Notes under the pieces: generated by a model
Seen by the model: the letters and a program-made list of their open reading frames with translations, nothing else
The model's database searches: none
What the model was told of the DNA's origin: nothing
Made by a program: the position numbers and the translations under genes
Source of the DNA: Brachycybe producta
Lineage: Eukaryota; Arthropoda; Diplopoda; Playtdesmida; Andrognathidae
Direction: 5' to 3'
Assembly: GCA_036925085.1 (NCBI GenBank)
Contig: JAUPFP010000122.1
Coordinates: 180,769 to 244,768 of the forward strand
Length of the DNA: 64,000 bases
In this document: positions 11,663 to 24,821 of the stretch, one piece after another
How positions within the stretch are numbered: the first letter of the stretch is position 1
Layout: each line of letters starts with the position of its first letter

Positions 11663-11874
11663 CCGGAAACCTTAAACCGGAAACCTTAAACCGGAAACCT
11701 TAAACCCGGAAACCTTAAACAGGAAGCCTTAAACCGGAAACCTTAAACCGGAAACCTTAAACCGGAAACCTTAAACCGGAAACCTTAAACCGGAAACCTT
11801 AAACCGGAAACCGTAAAACCTGAAACCTTAAACCTGAAACCTTAAACCTGAAACCTTAAACCTGAAACCTTAAA
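11663..11874. repeat. Array 1 transition: CCGGAAA then CCTGAAA units
   Basis: About ten CCGGAAA units (11663-11812) are followed by four CCTGAAA units (about 11819-11874), then CTTGAAA begins. Each step is one substitution. CpG is lost here and does not come back as a block-wide feature to the right. Confidence 0.92.
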
Positions 11875-13440
11875 CTTGAAACCTTAAACTTGGTACCTTA
11901 AAATTGAAACCTTAAACTTGAAACCTTAAACTTGAAACCTTAAACTTGAAACCTTAAACTTGGTACCTTAAACTTGAAACCTTAAACTTGAAACCTTAAA
12001 CTTGAACCTAAACTTGGTACCTTAAACTTGAAACCTTAAACTTGGTACCTTAAACTTGGTACCTTAAACTTGGTACCTTAAACTTGGTACCTTAAACTTG
12101 AAACCTTAAACTTGGTACCTTAAACTTGGTACCTTAAACTTGGTACCTTAAACTTGGTACCTTAAACTTGAAACCTTAAACTTGCAACCTTAAACTTGAA
12201 ACCTTAAACTTGAAACCTTAAATTTGGTACCTTAAACTTGAAACCTTAAACTTGAAACCTTAAACTTGAAACCTTAAACTTGAAACCTTAAACTTGAAAC
12301 CTTAAATTTGAAACCTTAAACTTGAAACCTTAAACTTGGAACCTTAAACTTGAAACCTTAAACTTGAAACCTTAAACTTGAAACCTTAAACTTGAAACCT
12401 TAAACTTGAAACCTTAAACTTGAAACCTTAAACTTGGAACCTTAAACTTGAAACCTTAAACTTGAAACCTTAAACTTGGAACCTTAAACTTGGAACCTTA
12501 AACTTGGTACCTTAAACTTGAAACCTTAAACTTGGTACCTTAAACTTGAAACCTTAAACTTGAAACCTTAAACTTGAAACCTTAAACTTGAAACCTTAAA
12601 CTTGAAACCTTAAACTTGAAACCTTAAACTTGGTACCTTAAACTTGGAACCTTAAACTTGGTACCTTAAACTTGAAACCTTAAACTTGAAACCTTAAACT
12701 TGGTACCTTAAACTTGAAACCTTAAACTTGAAACCTTAAACATGGTACCTTAAACTTGGTACCTTAAACTTGAAACCTTAAACTTGCAACCTTAAACTTG
12801 AAACCTTAAACTTGAAACCTTAAACTTGAAACCTTAAACTTGAAACCTTAAACTTGAAACCTTAAACTTGAAACCTTAAACTTGAAACCTTAAACTTGAA
12901 ACCTTAAACTTGGTACCTTAAACTTGGTACCTTAAACTTGGTACCTTAAACTTGGTACCTTAAACTTGGTACCTTAAAATTGGTACCTTAAACTTGGTAC
13001 CTTAAACTTGGTACCTTAAACTTGGTACCTTAAACTTGGTACCTTAAACTTGGTACCTTAAACTTGGTACCTTAAACTTGGTACCTTAAACTTGGTACCT
13101 TAAACTTGGTACCTTAAACTTGGTACCTTAAACTTGGTACCTTAAACTTTAAACCTTAAACTTGAAACCTTAAACTTGAAACCTTAAACTTGAAACCTTA
13201 AACTTGAAACCTTAAACTTGGTACCTTAAACTTGGTACCTTAAACTTGGTACCTTAAACTTGGTACCTTAAACTTGGTACCTTAAACTTGGTACCTTAAA
13301 CTTGGTACCTTAAACTTGGTACCTTAAACTTGGTACCTTAAACTTGGTACCTTAAACTTGGTACCTTAAACTTGGTACCTTAAACTTGAAACCTTAAACT
13401 TGAAACCTTAAACTTGGTACCTTAAACTTGAAACCTTAAA
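11875..13440. repeat. Array 1 block: mixed CTTGAAA, CTTGGTA and CTTGGAA units
   Basis: All units are 14 bp, and three variants are interspersed in a non-random order. CTTGGTA joined to CCTTAAA makes the palindrome GGTACC. Two CTTTAAA units mark about 13147 and one ACATGGTA variant lies at about 12741. Confidence 0.9.
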
Positions 13441-13918
13441 CTTTAAACCTTAAACTTTAAACCTTAAACTTTAAACCTTAAACTTTAAACCTTAAACTTT
13501 AAACCTTAATCTTTAAACCTTAAACTTTAAACCTTAAACTTTAAACCTTAAACTTTAAACCTTAAACTTTAAACCTTAAACTTTAAACCTTAAACTTTAA
13601 ACCTTAAACTTTAAACCTTAAACTTTAAACCTTAAACTTTAAACCTTAAACTTTAAACCTTAAACTTTAAACCTTAAACTTTAAACCTTAAACTTTTAAA
13701 CCTTAAACTTTAAACCTTAAACTTTAAACCTTAAACTTTAAACCTTAAACTTTAAACCTTAAACTTTAAACCTTAAACTTTAAACCTTAAACTTTAAACC
13801 TTAAACTTTTAAACCTTAAACTTTAAACCTTAAACTTTAAACCTTAAACTTTAAACCTTAAACTTTAAACCTTAAACTTTAAACCTTAAACTTTAAACCT
13901 TAAACTTTAAACCTTAAA
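13441..13918. repeat. Array 1 block: CTTTAAA + CCTTAAA
   Basis: About 34 units. The two heptamers differ by a single base (T or C at the second position). One unit carries a T for A change (TTAATCTTT, about 13508) that recurs at about 24429 and 34114. Confidence 0.92.
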
Positions 13919-15728
13919 CTTGAAACCTTAAACTTGAAACCTTAAACTTGAAACCTTAAACTTGAAACTTAAACTTGAAACCTTAAACTTGAAACCTTAA
14001 ACTTGAAACCTTAAACTTGAAACCTTAAACTTGAAACCTTAAACTTGGTACCTTAAACTTGAAACCTTAAACTTGAAACCTTAAACTTGAAACCATAAAC
14101 TTGAAACCTTAAACTTGGTACCTTAAACTTGGTACCTTAAACTTGGTACCTTAAACTTGGTACCTTAAACTTGGTACCTTAAACTTGGTTACCTTAAACT
14201 TGGTACCTTAAACTTGGTACCTTAAACTTGGTACCTTAAACTTTAAACCTTAAACTTGAAACCTTAAACTTGAAACCTTAAACTTGAAACCTTAAACTTG
14301 AAACCATAAACTTGAAACCTTAAACTTGGTACCTTAAACTTGGTACCTTAAACTTGGTACCTTAAACTTGGTACCTTAAACTTGGTACCTTAAACTTGGT
14401 ACCTTAAACTTGGTACCTTAAACTTGGTACCTTAAACTTGGTACCTTAAACTTGAAACCTTAAACTTGAAACCTTAAACTTGAAACCTTAAACTTGAAAC
14501 CTTAAACTTGAAACCTTAAACTTGAAACCTTAAACTTGGAACCTTAAACTTGAAACCTTAAACTTGGTACCTTAAACTTGAAACCTTAAACTTGAAACCT
14601 TAAACTTGAAACCTTAAACTTGGTACCTTAAACTTGGAACCTTAAACTTGGTACCCTTAAACTTGAAACCTTAAACTTGAAACCTTAAACATGGTACCTT
14701 AAACTTGAAACCTTAAACTTGAAACCTTAAACTTGGTACCTTAAACTTGAAACCTTAAACTTGAAACCTTAAACTTGAAACCTTAAACTTGAAACCTTAA
14801 ACTTGAAAACCTTAAACTTGAAACCTTAAACTTGGTACCTTAAACTTGGTACCTTAAACTTGGTACCTTAAACTTGGTACCTTAAACTTGGTACCTTAAA
14901 CTTGGTACCTTAAACTTGGTACCTTAAACTTGGTACCTTAAACTTGGTACCTTAAACTTGGTACCTTAAACTTGGTACCTTAAACTTTAAACCTTAAACT
15001 TGAAACCTTAAACTTGAAACCTTAAACTTGAAACCTTAAACTTGAAACCTTAAACTTGAAACCTTAAACTTGGTACCTTAAACTTGGTACCTTAAACTTG
15101 GTACCTTAAACTTGGTACCTTAAACTTGGTACCTTAAACTTGGTACCTTAAACTTGGTACCTTAAACTTGGTACCTTAAACTTGGTACCTTAAACTTGGT
15201 ACCTTAAACTTGAAACCTTAAACTTGAAACCTTAAACTTGAAACCTTAAACTTGAAACCTTAAACTTGAAACCTTAACCTTGAAACCTTAAACTTGAAAC
15301 TTTAACCTTGAAAACCTTAACCTTGAAACCTTAAACTTGAAACCTTAAACTTGGTACCTTAAACTTGGTACCTTAAACTTGGTACCTTAAACTTGAAACC
15401 TTAAACTTGAAACCTTAAACTTGAAACCTTAAACTTGAAACCTTAAACTTGAAACCTTAAACTTGAAACCTTAAACTTGGTACCTTTAAACTTGGTACCT
15501 TAAACTTGGTACCTTAAACTTGGTACCTTAAACTTGGTACCTTAAACTTGGTACCTTAAACTTGAAACCTTAAACTTGAAACCTTAAACTTGAAACCTTA
15601 AACTTGAAACCTTAAACTTGAAACCTTAAACTTGAAACCTTAAACTTGAAACCTTAAACTTGAAACCTTAAACTTGAAACCTTAAACTTGAAACCTTAAA
15701 CTTGAAACCTTAAACTTGAAACCTTAAA
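13919..15728. repeat. Array 1 block: mixed CTTGAAA and CTTGGTA units
   Basis: It shares a run of variant order with 12600-12745, including the rare ACATGGTA unit (12741 and 14690). An older duplication of this block type is therefore likely. Confidence 0.9.
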
Positions 15729-16666
15729 CTTTAAACCTTAAACTTTAAACCTTAAACTTTAAACCTTAAACTTTAAACCTAAACTTTAAACCTTAAACTT
15801 AAACCTTAAACCTTTAAACCTTAAACTTTAAACCTTAAACTTTAAACCTTAAACTTTAAACCTTAAACTTTAAACCTTAAACTTTAAACTAAACTTTAAA
15901 CCTTAAACTTTAAACCTTAAACTTTAAACCTTAAACTTTAAACCTTAAACTTTAAACCTTAAACTTTAAACCTTAAACTTTAAACCTTAAACTTTAAACC
16001 TATAAACTTTAAACCTTAAACTTTAAACCTTAAACTTTAAACCTTAAACTTTAAATAAACCTTAAACTTTAAACCTTAAACTTTAAACCTTAAACTTTAA
16101 ACCTTAAACTTTAAACCTTAAACTTTAAACCTTAAACTTTAAACCTTAAACTTTAAACCTTAAACTTTAAACCTTAAACTTTAAACCTTAAACTTTAAAC
16201 CTTAAACTTTAAACCTTAAACTTAAACCTTAAACTTTAAACCTTAAACTTTAAACCTTAAACCTTTAAACCTTAAACTTTAAACCTTAAACTTTAAACCT
16301 TAAACATTAAACCTTAAACTTTAAACCTTAAACTTTAAACCTTAAACTTTAAACCTTAAACTTTAAACCTTAAACTTTAAACCTTAAACTTTAAACCTTA
16401 AACTTTAAACCTTAAAACTTTAAACCTTAAACTTTAAACCTTAAACTTTAAACCTTAAACTTTAACCTTAAACTTTAAACCTTAAACTTTAAACCTTAAA
16501 CTTTAAACCTTAAACTTTAAACCTTAAACTTTAATCCTTAACTTTAAACCTTAAACTTTAAACCTTAAACTTTAAACCTTAAACTTTAAACTTAAACTTT
16601 AAACCTTAAACTTTAAACCTTAAACTTTAAACCTTAAACTTTAAACCTTAAACTTTAAACCTTAAA
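15729..16666. repeat. Array 1 block: CTTTAAA, with indels
   Basis: CTTTAAA units with scattered one- to four-base losses, for example at about 15780, 15805, 15888 and 16056. Confidence 0.9.
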
Positions 16667-17030
16667 CTTTAAGCCTTAAACTTTAAGCCTTAAACTTTAA
16701 GCCTTAAACTTTAAGCCTTAAACTTTAAGCCTTAAACTTTAAGCCTTAAACTTTAAGCCTTAAACTTTAAGCCTTAAACTTTAAGCCTTAAACTTTAAGC
16801 CTTAAACTTTAAGCCTTAAACTTTAAGCCTTGAACTTTAAGCCTTAAACTTTAAGCCTTAAACTTTAAGCCTTAAACTTTAAGCCTTAAACTTTAAGCCT
16901 TGAACTTTAAGCCTTAAACTTTAAGCCTTAAACTTTAAGCCTTAAACTTTAAGCCTGAAACTTTAAGCCTTAAACTTTAAGCCTTAAACTTTAAGCCTTA
17001 AACTTTAAGCCTTAAACTTTAAGCCTTAAA
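16667..17030. repeat. Array 1 block: CTTTAAG + CCTTAAA
   Basis: About 26 units, with two CTTGAAC-type variants. The only other block of this type is at 36284-36801, about 19.6 kb away. Confidence 0.92.
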
Positions 17031-19471
17031 CTTTAAACCTTAAACTTTAAACCTTAAACTTTAAGCCTTAAACTTAAACGTTAAACTTTAAGCCTTAAAC
17101 TTTAAACCTTAAACTTTAACATTAAACTTTAAACCTTAAACTTTAAACCTTAAACTTAAAAATTAAACTTAACCTTAAACTTAAAACCTTAAACTTAAAC
17201 CTTAAACTTAAACCTTAAACTTAAACCTTAAACTTAAACCTTAAACTTAAACCTAAACTAACCAAACTTAAACCTTAAACTTAAACCTTAAACTTAAACC
17301 TAAACTTAAACCTTAAACTTAACCTAAACTTAAACCTTAAACTTAAACCTTAAACTTAAACCTTAAACTTAAACCTTAAACTTAAACCTTAAACCTTAAA
17401 CCTTAAACTTAAACCTTAAACTTTAAACCTAACATAACCTAACTTAAACCTTAAACTTTAAACCTTAAACTTAAACCTAAACTTAAACCTAAACATTAAA
17501 CCTTAAACTTTAAACCTTAAACTTTAAACCTTAAACCTTAAACCTAAACTTAACCTTTAAACTTTAAACCTTAAACTTTTAAACAACTTAAACCTAACTT
17601 AAACCTAAAACTTTAAACCTAAACTTTAACCTTAAACTTAAACCTTAAACTTAAACCTTAAACTTAAACCTTAAACTTTAAACCTTAAACTTAAACCTAA
17701 ACTTAAACCTTAAACTTTAAACCTTAAACTTAAACCTTAAACTTAAACCTTAAACTTAAACCTTAAACTTTAAACCTTAAACTTAAAACCTTAAACTTTA
17801 AACCTAAACTTTAACCATAAACTTTAAACCTTAAACTTAAACCTTAAACTTTAAACCTTAAACTTTAAACCTTAAACATTAAACCTAAACTTTAAACCTT
17901 AAACTTAAACCTTAAACTTAAACCTTAAACTTAAACCTTAAACTTTAAACCTTAAACTTTAAACCTTAAACTTTAAACCTTAAACTTAAACCTAAACTTT
18001 AAACCTTAAACTTTAAACCTTAAACTTTAAACCTTAAACTTAAACCTAAACTTTAAACCTTAAACTTAAACCTAAACCTTTAAACCTTAAACTTTAAACC
18101 TTAAACTTTAAACCTTAAACTTTAAACCTTAAACTTTAAACCTAAACTTTAACCTTAAACTTTAAACCTTAAACTTAAACCTTAAACTTTAAACCTTAAA
18201 CTTAAACCTTAAACTTTAAACCTTAAACTATAACCTTAAACTTAAACCTTAAACTTAAACCTTAAACTTTAACCTTAAACTTTAAACCTTAAACTTTAAA
18301 CCTTAAACTATAAACCTTAAACTTTAAACCTTAAACTTTAAACCTTAAACTTAAACCTTAAACTTTAAACCTTAAACTTTAAACCTTAAACTTTAAACCT
18401 TAAACTTTAAACCTTAAACTTTAAACCTTAAACTTTAAACCTTAAACTTTAAACCTTAAACTTAAACCTTAAACTTTAAACTTAAACTTTAAACCTTAAA
18501 CTTTAAACCTTAACTTTAAACCTTAAACTTTAAACCTTAAACTTTAAACCTTAAACTTTAAACCTTAAACTTACTAAACTTTAAACCTTAAACTTAAACC
18601 TTAAACTTTAAACCTTAAACTTTAAACCTTAAACTTTAAACCTTAAACTTTAAACCTTAAACTTTAAACCTTAAACTTTAAACTTAAACTTTAAACCTTA
18701 AACTTTAAACCTTAAACTTTAAACCTTAAACTTTAAACCTTAAACTTTAAACCTTAAAACTTTAAACCTTAAACTTTAAACCTTAAACTTAAACCTTAAA
18801 CTTTAAACCTTAAACTTTAAACCTTAAACTTTAAACCTTAAACTTTAAACCTTAAACTTTAAAACCTTAAACTTTAAACCTTAAACTTTAAACCTTAAAC
18901 TTTAAACCTTAAACTTTAACCTTAAACTTTAAACCTTAAACTTAAACCTTAACTTTAAACCTTAAACTTTAAACCCTTAAACTTTAAACCTTAAACTTTA
19001 AACCTTAAACTTTAAACCTTAAACTTTAAACCTTAAACTTTAAACCTTAAACTTTAAACCTTAAACTTTAAACCTTAAACTTTAAACCTTAAACTTTAAA
19101 CCTTAAACTTTAAACCTTAAACTTTAAACCTTAAACTTTAAACCTTAAACTTTAAACCTTAAACTTTAAACCTTAAACTTTAAACCCTTAAACTTTAAAC
19201 CTTAAACTTTAAACCTTAAACTTTAAACCTTAAACTTTAAACCTTAAACTTTAAACCTTAAACTTTAAACCTTAAACTTTAAACCTTAAACTTTAAACCT
19301 TAAACTTTAAACCTTAAACTTTAAACCTTAAACTTTAAACCTTAAACTTTAAACCTTAAACTTTAAACCTTAAACTTTAAACTTAAACTTTAAACCTTAA
19401 ACTTTAAACCTTAAACTTTAAACCTTAAACTTTAAACCTTAAACTTTAAACCTTAAACTTTAAACCTTAAA
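17031..19471. repeat. Array 1 block: CTTTAAA, strongly degenerate in its left half
   Basis: From about 17080 to 18250 the units are eroded to CTTAAA and shorter forms, with CCATAAA and similar variants. From about 18600 to 19470 they become regular again. The degenerate part resembles 22298-23000. Confidence 0.9.
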
Positions 19472-22297
19472 CTTGGTACCTTAAACTTGAAACCTTAAAC
19501 TTGAAACCTTAAACTTGAAACCTTAAACTTGAAACCTTAACTTGAACCTAACTTGAACCTTAAACTTGAAACCTTAAACTTGAAACCTTAAACTTGAACC
19601 TTAAACTTAAACCTACTTGGTACCTTAAACTTGAAACCTTAAACTTGAAACATTAAACTTGAAACCTTAAACTTGAAACCTTAAACTTGAAACCTTAAAC
19701 TTGAAACCTTAAACTTGAAACCTTAAACTTGAAAACCTTAAACTTGAAAACCTTAAACTTGAAACCTTAAACTTGGTACCTTAAACTTGAAACCTTAAAC
19801 TTGGTACCTTAAACTTGGTACCTTAAACTTGGTACCTTAAACTTGGTACCTTAAACTTGGTACCTTAAACTTGGTACCTTAACTTTGGTACCTTAAACTT
19901 GGTACCTTAAACTTGGTACCTTAAACTTGAAACCTTAAACTTGGTACCTTAAACTTGGTACCTTAAACTTGGTACCTTAAACTTGGTACCTTAAACTTGA
20001 AACCTTAAACTTTAAACCTTAAACTTGAAACCTTAAACTTGAAACCTTAAACTTGGTACCTTAAACTTGAAACCTTAAACTTGAAACCTTAAACTTGAAA
20101 CCTTAAACTTGAAACCTTAAACTTGAAACCTTAAACTTGAAACCTTAAACTTGAAACCTTAAACTTGGAACCTTAAACTTGAAACCTTAAACTTGAAACC
20201 TTAAACTTGAAACCTTAAACTTGAAACCTTAAACTTGAAACCTTAAACTTGGAACCTTAAACTTGAAACCTTAAACTTGAAACCTTAAACTTGGAACCTT
20301 AAACTTGGAACCTTAAACTTGGTACCTTAAACTTGAAACCTTAAACTTGGTACCTTAAACTTGAAACCTTAAACTTGAAACTTTAAACTTGAAACCTTAA
20401 ACTTGAAACCTTAAACTTGAAACCTTAAACTTGAAACCTTAAACTTGGTACCTTAAACTTGGAACCTTAAACTTGGTACCTTAAACTTGAAAACTTAAAC
20501 TTGAAACCATAAACTTGGTACCTTAAACTTGAAACCTTAAAACTTGAAACCTTAAACTTGGTACCTTAAACTTGGTACCTTAAACTTGAAACCTTAAACT
20601 TGGTACCTTAAACTTGAAACCTTAAACTTGAAACCTTAAACTTGGTACCTTAAACTTGAAACCTTAAACTTGAAACCTTAAACTTGGTACCTTAAACTTG
20701 GTACCTTAAACTTGGTACCTTTAAACTTGAAACCTTAAACTTGAAACCTTAAACTTGAAACCTTAAACTTGAAACCTTAAACCTTGAAACCTTAAACTGA
20801 AACCTTAAACTTGAAACCTTAAACTTGAAACCTTAAACTTGGTAACCTTAAACTTGGTACCTTAAACTTGGTACCTTAAACTTGGTACCTTAAAACTTGG
20901 TACCTTAAACTTGGTACCTTAAACTTGGTACCTTAAACTTGGTACCTTAAACTTGGTACCTTAACTTGTACCTTAAACTTGGTACCTTAAACTTGGTACC
21001 TTAAACTTGGTACCTTAAACTTGAAACCTTAAACTTGAAACCTTAAACTTGAAACCTTAAACTTGAAACCTTAAACTTGAAACCTTAAACTTGAAACCTT
21101 AAACTTGAAACCTTAACCTTGAAACCTTAAACTTGAAACCTTAAACTTGAAACCTTAACCTTGAAACCTTAAACTTGAAACCTTAACTTGAAACCTTAAA
21201 CTTGAAACCTTAAACTTGAAACCTTAAACTTGAAACCTTAAACTTGAAACCTTAAACTTGAAACCTTAAACTTGAAACCTTAAACTTGAAACCTTAAACT
21301 TGAAACCTTTAACCTTGAAACCTTAAACTTGAAACCTTAACCTTGAAACCTTAACCTTGAAACCTTAAACTTGAAACCTTAAACTTGAAACCTTTAAACT
21401 TGAAACCTTAAACTTGAAACCTTAAACTTGAAACCTTAAACTTGAAACCTTAAACTTGAAACCTTAAACTTGAAACCTTAAACTTGAAACCTTAAACCTT
21501 GAAACCTTAAACTTGAAACCTTAAACTTGAAACCTTAAACTTGAAACCTTAAAACTTGAAACCTTAAACTTGAAACCTTAAACTTGAAACCTTAAACTTG
21601 AAACCTTAATGAACCTTGAACCTAAACTTGAAACCTTAAACTTGAAACCTTAAACTTGAACCTTAAACTTGAAACCTTAAACTTGAAAACCTTAAACTTG
21701 AAACCTTAAACTTGAAACCTTAAACTTGAAACTTAAACTTGAAACCTTAAACTTGAAACCTTAAACTTGAAACCTTAAACTTGAAACCTTAAACATGAAA
21801 CCTTAAACTTGAAACCTTAAACTTGAAACCTTAACTTGAAACCTTAAACTTGAAACCTTAAACTTGAAACCTTAAACTTGAAACCTTAAACTTGAAACCT
21901 TAAACTTGAAACCTTAAACTTGAAACCTTAAACTTGAAACCTTAAACTTGAAACCTTAAACTTGAAACCTTAAACTTGAAACCTTAAACTTGAAACCTTA
22001 AACTTGAAACCTTAAACTTGAAACCTTAAACTTGAAACCTTAAACTTGAAACCTTAAACTTGAAAACCTTAAACTTGAAACCTTAAACTTGAAACCTTAA
22101 ACTTGAAACCTTAAACTTGAAACCTTAAACTTGAAACCTTAAACTTGAAACCTTAAACTTGAAACCTTAAACTTGAAACCTTAAACTTGAAACCTTAAAC
22201 TTGAAACCTTAAACTTGAAACCTTAAACTTGAAACCTTAAACTTGAAACCTTAAACTTGAAACCTTAAACTTGAAACCTTAAACTTGAAACCTTAAA
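19472..22297. repeat. Array 1 block: mixed CTTGAAA and CTTGGTA units, then nearly pure CTTGAAA
   Basis: The left half is rich in CTTGGTA. The right half (about 21030-22297) is almost only CTTGAAA, with a set of ACCTTGAAA variants at about 21115-21500. A GAAACATTAAAC marker at about 19650 recurs at 27025, 28732 and 31140. Confidence 0.9.
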
Positions 22298-24821
22298 CTT
22301 TAAACCTTAACTTTAAACCTTAAACTTCAAACCTAAACTTTAAACCTTAAACATTAAACCTTAAACTTTAAACCTTAAACTTTAAACCTAAAACATTTAA
22401 ACCTTAAACTTAAACCTTAAACTTAAACCTTAAACTTTAAAAACCTAAAACTTAAACCATAAACTTAAAACCCTTAAACTTTAACCTAAACTTAAACCTA
22501 AACTTAAAACCTAAAACTTAAACCTTAAACCTTAAACCTTAAACATTAAAAACCTTAAACTTAAACCTTAAACTTAAACCCTAAACTTAAACCTAAACTT
22601 AAACCTTAAACTTTAAACCTAAACTTAAACCAAAAACTTTAAACCTTAAACTTAAACCTTAACACTTTAAACCTTAAACTTAAACCTTAAACTTAAACCA
22701 TAAACTTAAACCTTAAACCTTAAACCTAAACATTAAACCTTAAACTTAAACCTTAAACATTAAACCTTAAACTTAAACCTTAAACTTTAAACCTTAAACT
22801 TTAAACCATAAACATTAAACCTTAAACTTTAAACCTTAAACTTAAAACCTAAAACTTTAAACCTTAAACTTAAACCTTAAACTTTAAACCATACTACTTA
22901 AACTTAACCTTAAAACCTTAACATTAAACCTTAAACTTTAAACCTTAAACATTAAACCTTAAACCCTAAACCTAAACTTAAACCTTAAACTTTAAACCTT
23001 AAACTTTAAACCTTAAACTTTAAACCTTAAACTTTAAACCTAAAACCTTTAAAACCTTAAACTTTAAACCTTAAACTTTAAACCTTAAACTTTAAACCTT
23101 AAACTTTAAACCTTAAACTTTAAACCTTAAACTTTAAACCTTAAACTTTAAACCTTAAACTTTAAACCTTAAACTTAAACCTTAAACTTTAAACCTTAAA
23201 CTTTAAACCTTAACTTTAAACCTTAAACTTTAAACCTTAAACTTTAAACCTTAAACTTAAAACCTTAAACTTTAAACCTTAAACATTAAACCTTAACTTT
23301 AAACCTTAAACTTTAAACCTTAAACTTTAAAACCTTAAACTTTAAACCTTAAACTTAAACCTTAAACTTAAACCTTAAACTTTAAACCTTAAAACTTAAA
23401 CCTTAAACTTTAAACCTTAAACTTTAAACCTTAAACTTTAAACCTTAAACTTTAAACTTAAACTTTAAACCTTAAACTTTAAACCTTAAACTTAAACCTT
23501 AAACTATAAACCTTAAACTTTAAACCTAAAACTTTAAACCTTAAACTTAAACCTAAACTTTAAACCTTAAACTTTAAACCTTAAACTTTAAACCTTAAAC
23601 TTAAACCTTAAACTTTAAACCTTAAACTTTAAACCTTAAACTTTAAACCTTAAACTTTAAACCTTAAACTTTAAACCTTAAACTTTAAACCTTAAACTTT
23701 AAACCTTAAACTTTAAACCTTAAACTTTAAACCTTAAACTTTAAACCTTAAACTTTAAACCTTAAACTTTAAACCTTAAACTTTAAACCTTAAACTTTAA
23801 ACCTTAAACTTTAAACCTTAAACTTGTACCTAAACTTGTACCTTAAACTTTAAACCTAAACTTAAACCTTAACTTTAAACCTTAAACTTTAAACCTAAAC
23901 TTTAAACCTTAAACTTGTACCTTAAACTTTAAACCTTAAACTTTAAACCTTAAACTTTAAACCTTAAACTTTAAACCTTAAACTTTAAACCTTAAACTTA
24001 AACCTTAAACTTTAAACCTTAAACTTTAAACCTTAAACTTTAAACCTTAAACTTTAAACCTTAAACTTTAAACCTTAAACTTTAAACCTTAAACTTAAAC
24101 CTTAAACTTTAAACCTTAAACTTTAAACCTTAAACTTTAAACCTTAAACTTTAAACCTTAAACTTTAAACCTTAAACTTTAAACCTTAAACTTTAAACCT
24201 TAAACTTTAAAACCTTAAACTTTAAACTTAAACTTTAAACCTTAAACTTTAAAACCTTAAACTTTAAACCTTAAACTTTAAACCTTAAACTTTAAACCTT
24301 AAACTTTAAACCTTAAACTTTAAACCTTAAACTTTAAACCTTAAACTTTAAACCTTAAACTTTAAACCTTAAACTTTAAACCTTAAACTTTAAACCTTAA
24401 ACTTTAAACCTTAAACTTTAAACCTTAATCTTTAAACCTTAAACTTTAAACCTTAAACTTTAAACCTTAAACTTTAAACCTTAAACTTTAAACCTTAAAC
24501 TTTAAACCTTAAACTTTAAACCTTAAACTTTAAACCTTAAACTTTAAACCTTAAACTTTAAACCTTAAACTTTAAACCTTAAACTTTAAACCTTAAACTT
24601 TAAACCTTAAACTTTAAACCTTAAACTTTAAACCTTAAACTTTAAACCTTAAACTTTAAACCTTAAACTTTAAACCTTAAACTTTAAACCTTAAACTTTA
24701 AACCTTAAACTTTAAACCTTAAACTTTAAACCTTAAACTTTAAACCTTAAACTTTAAACCTTAAACTTTAAACCTTAAACTTTAAACCTTAAACTTTAAA
24801 CCTTAAACTTTAAACCTTAAA
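22298..24821. repeat. Array 1 block: CTTTAAA, degenerate left part
   Basis: At about 22298-23000 the repeat is the least regular in the array, with many unit-length changes. The right part (23570-24821) is close to uniform. Three CTTGTA-type units occur near 23820-23925. Confidence 0.9.
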
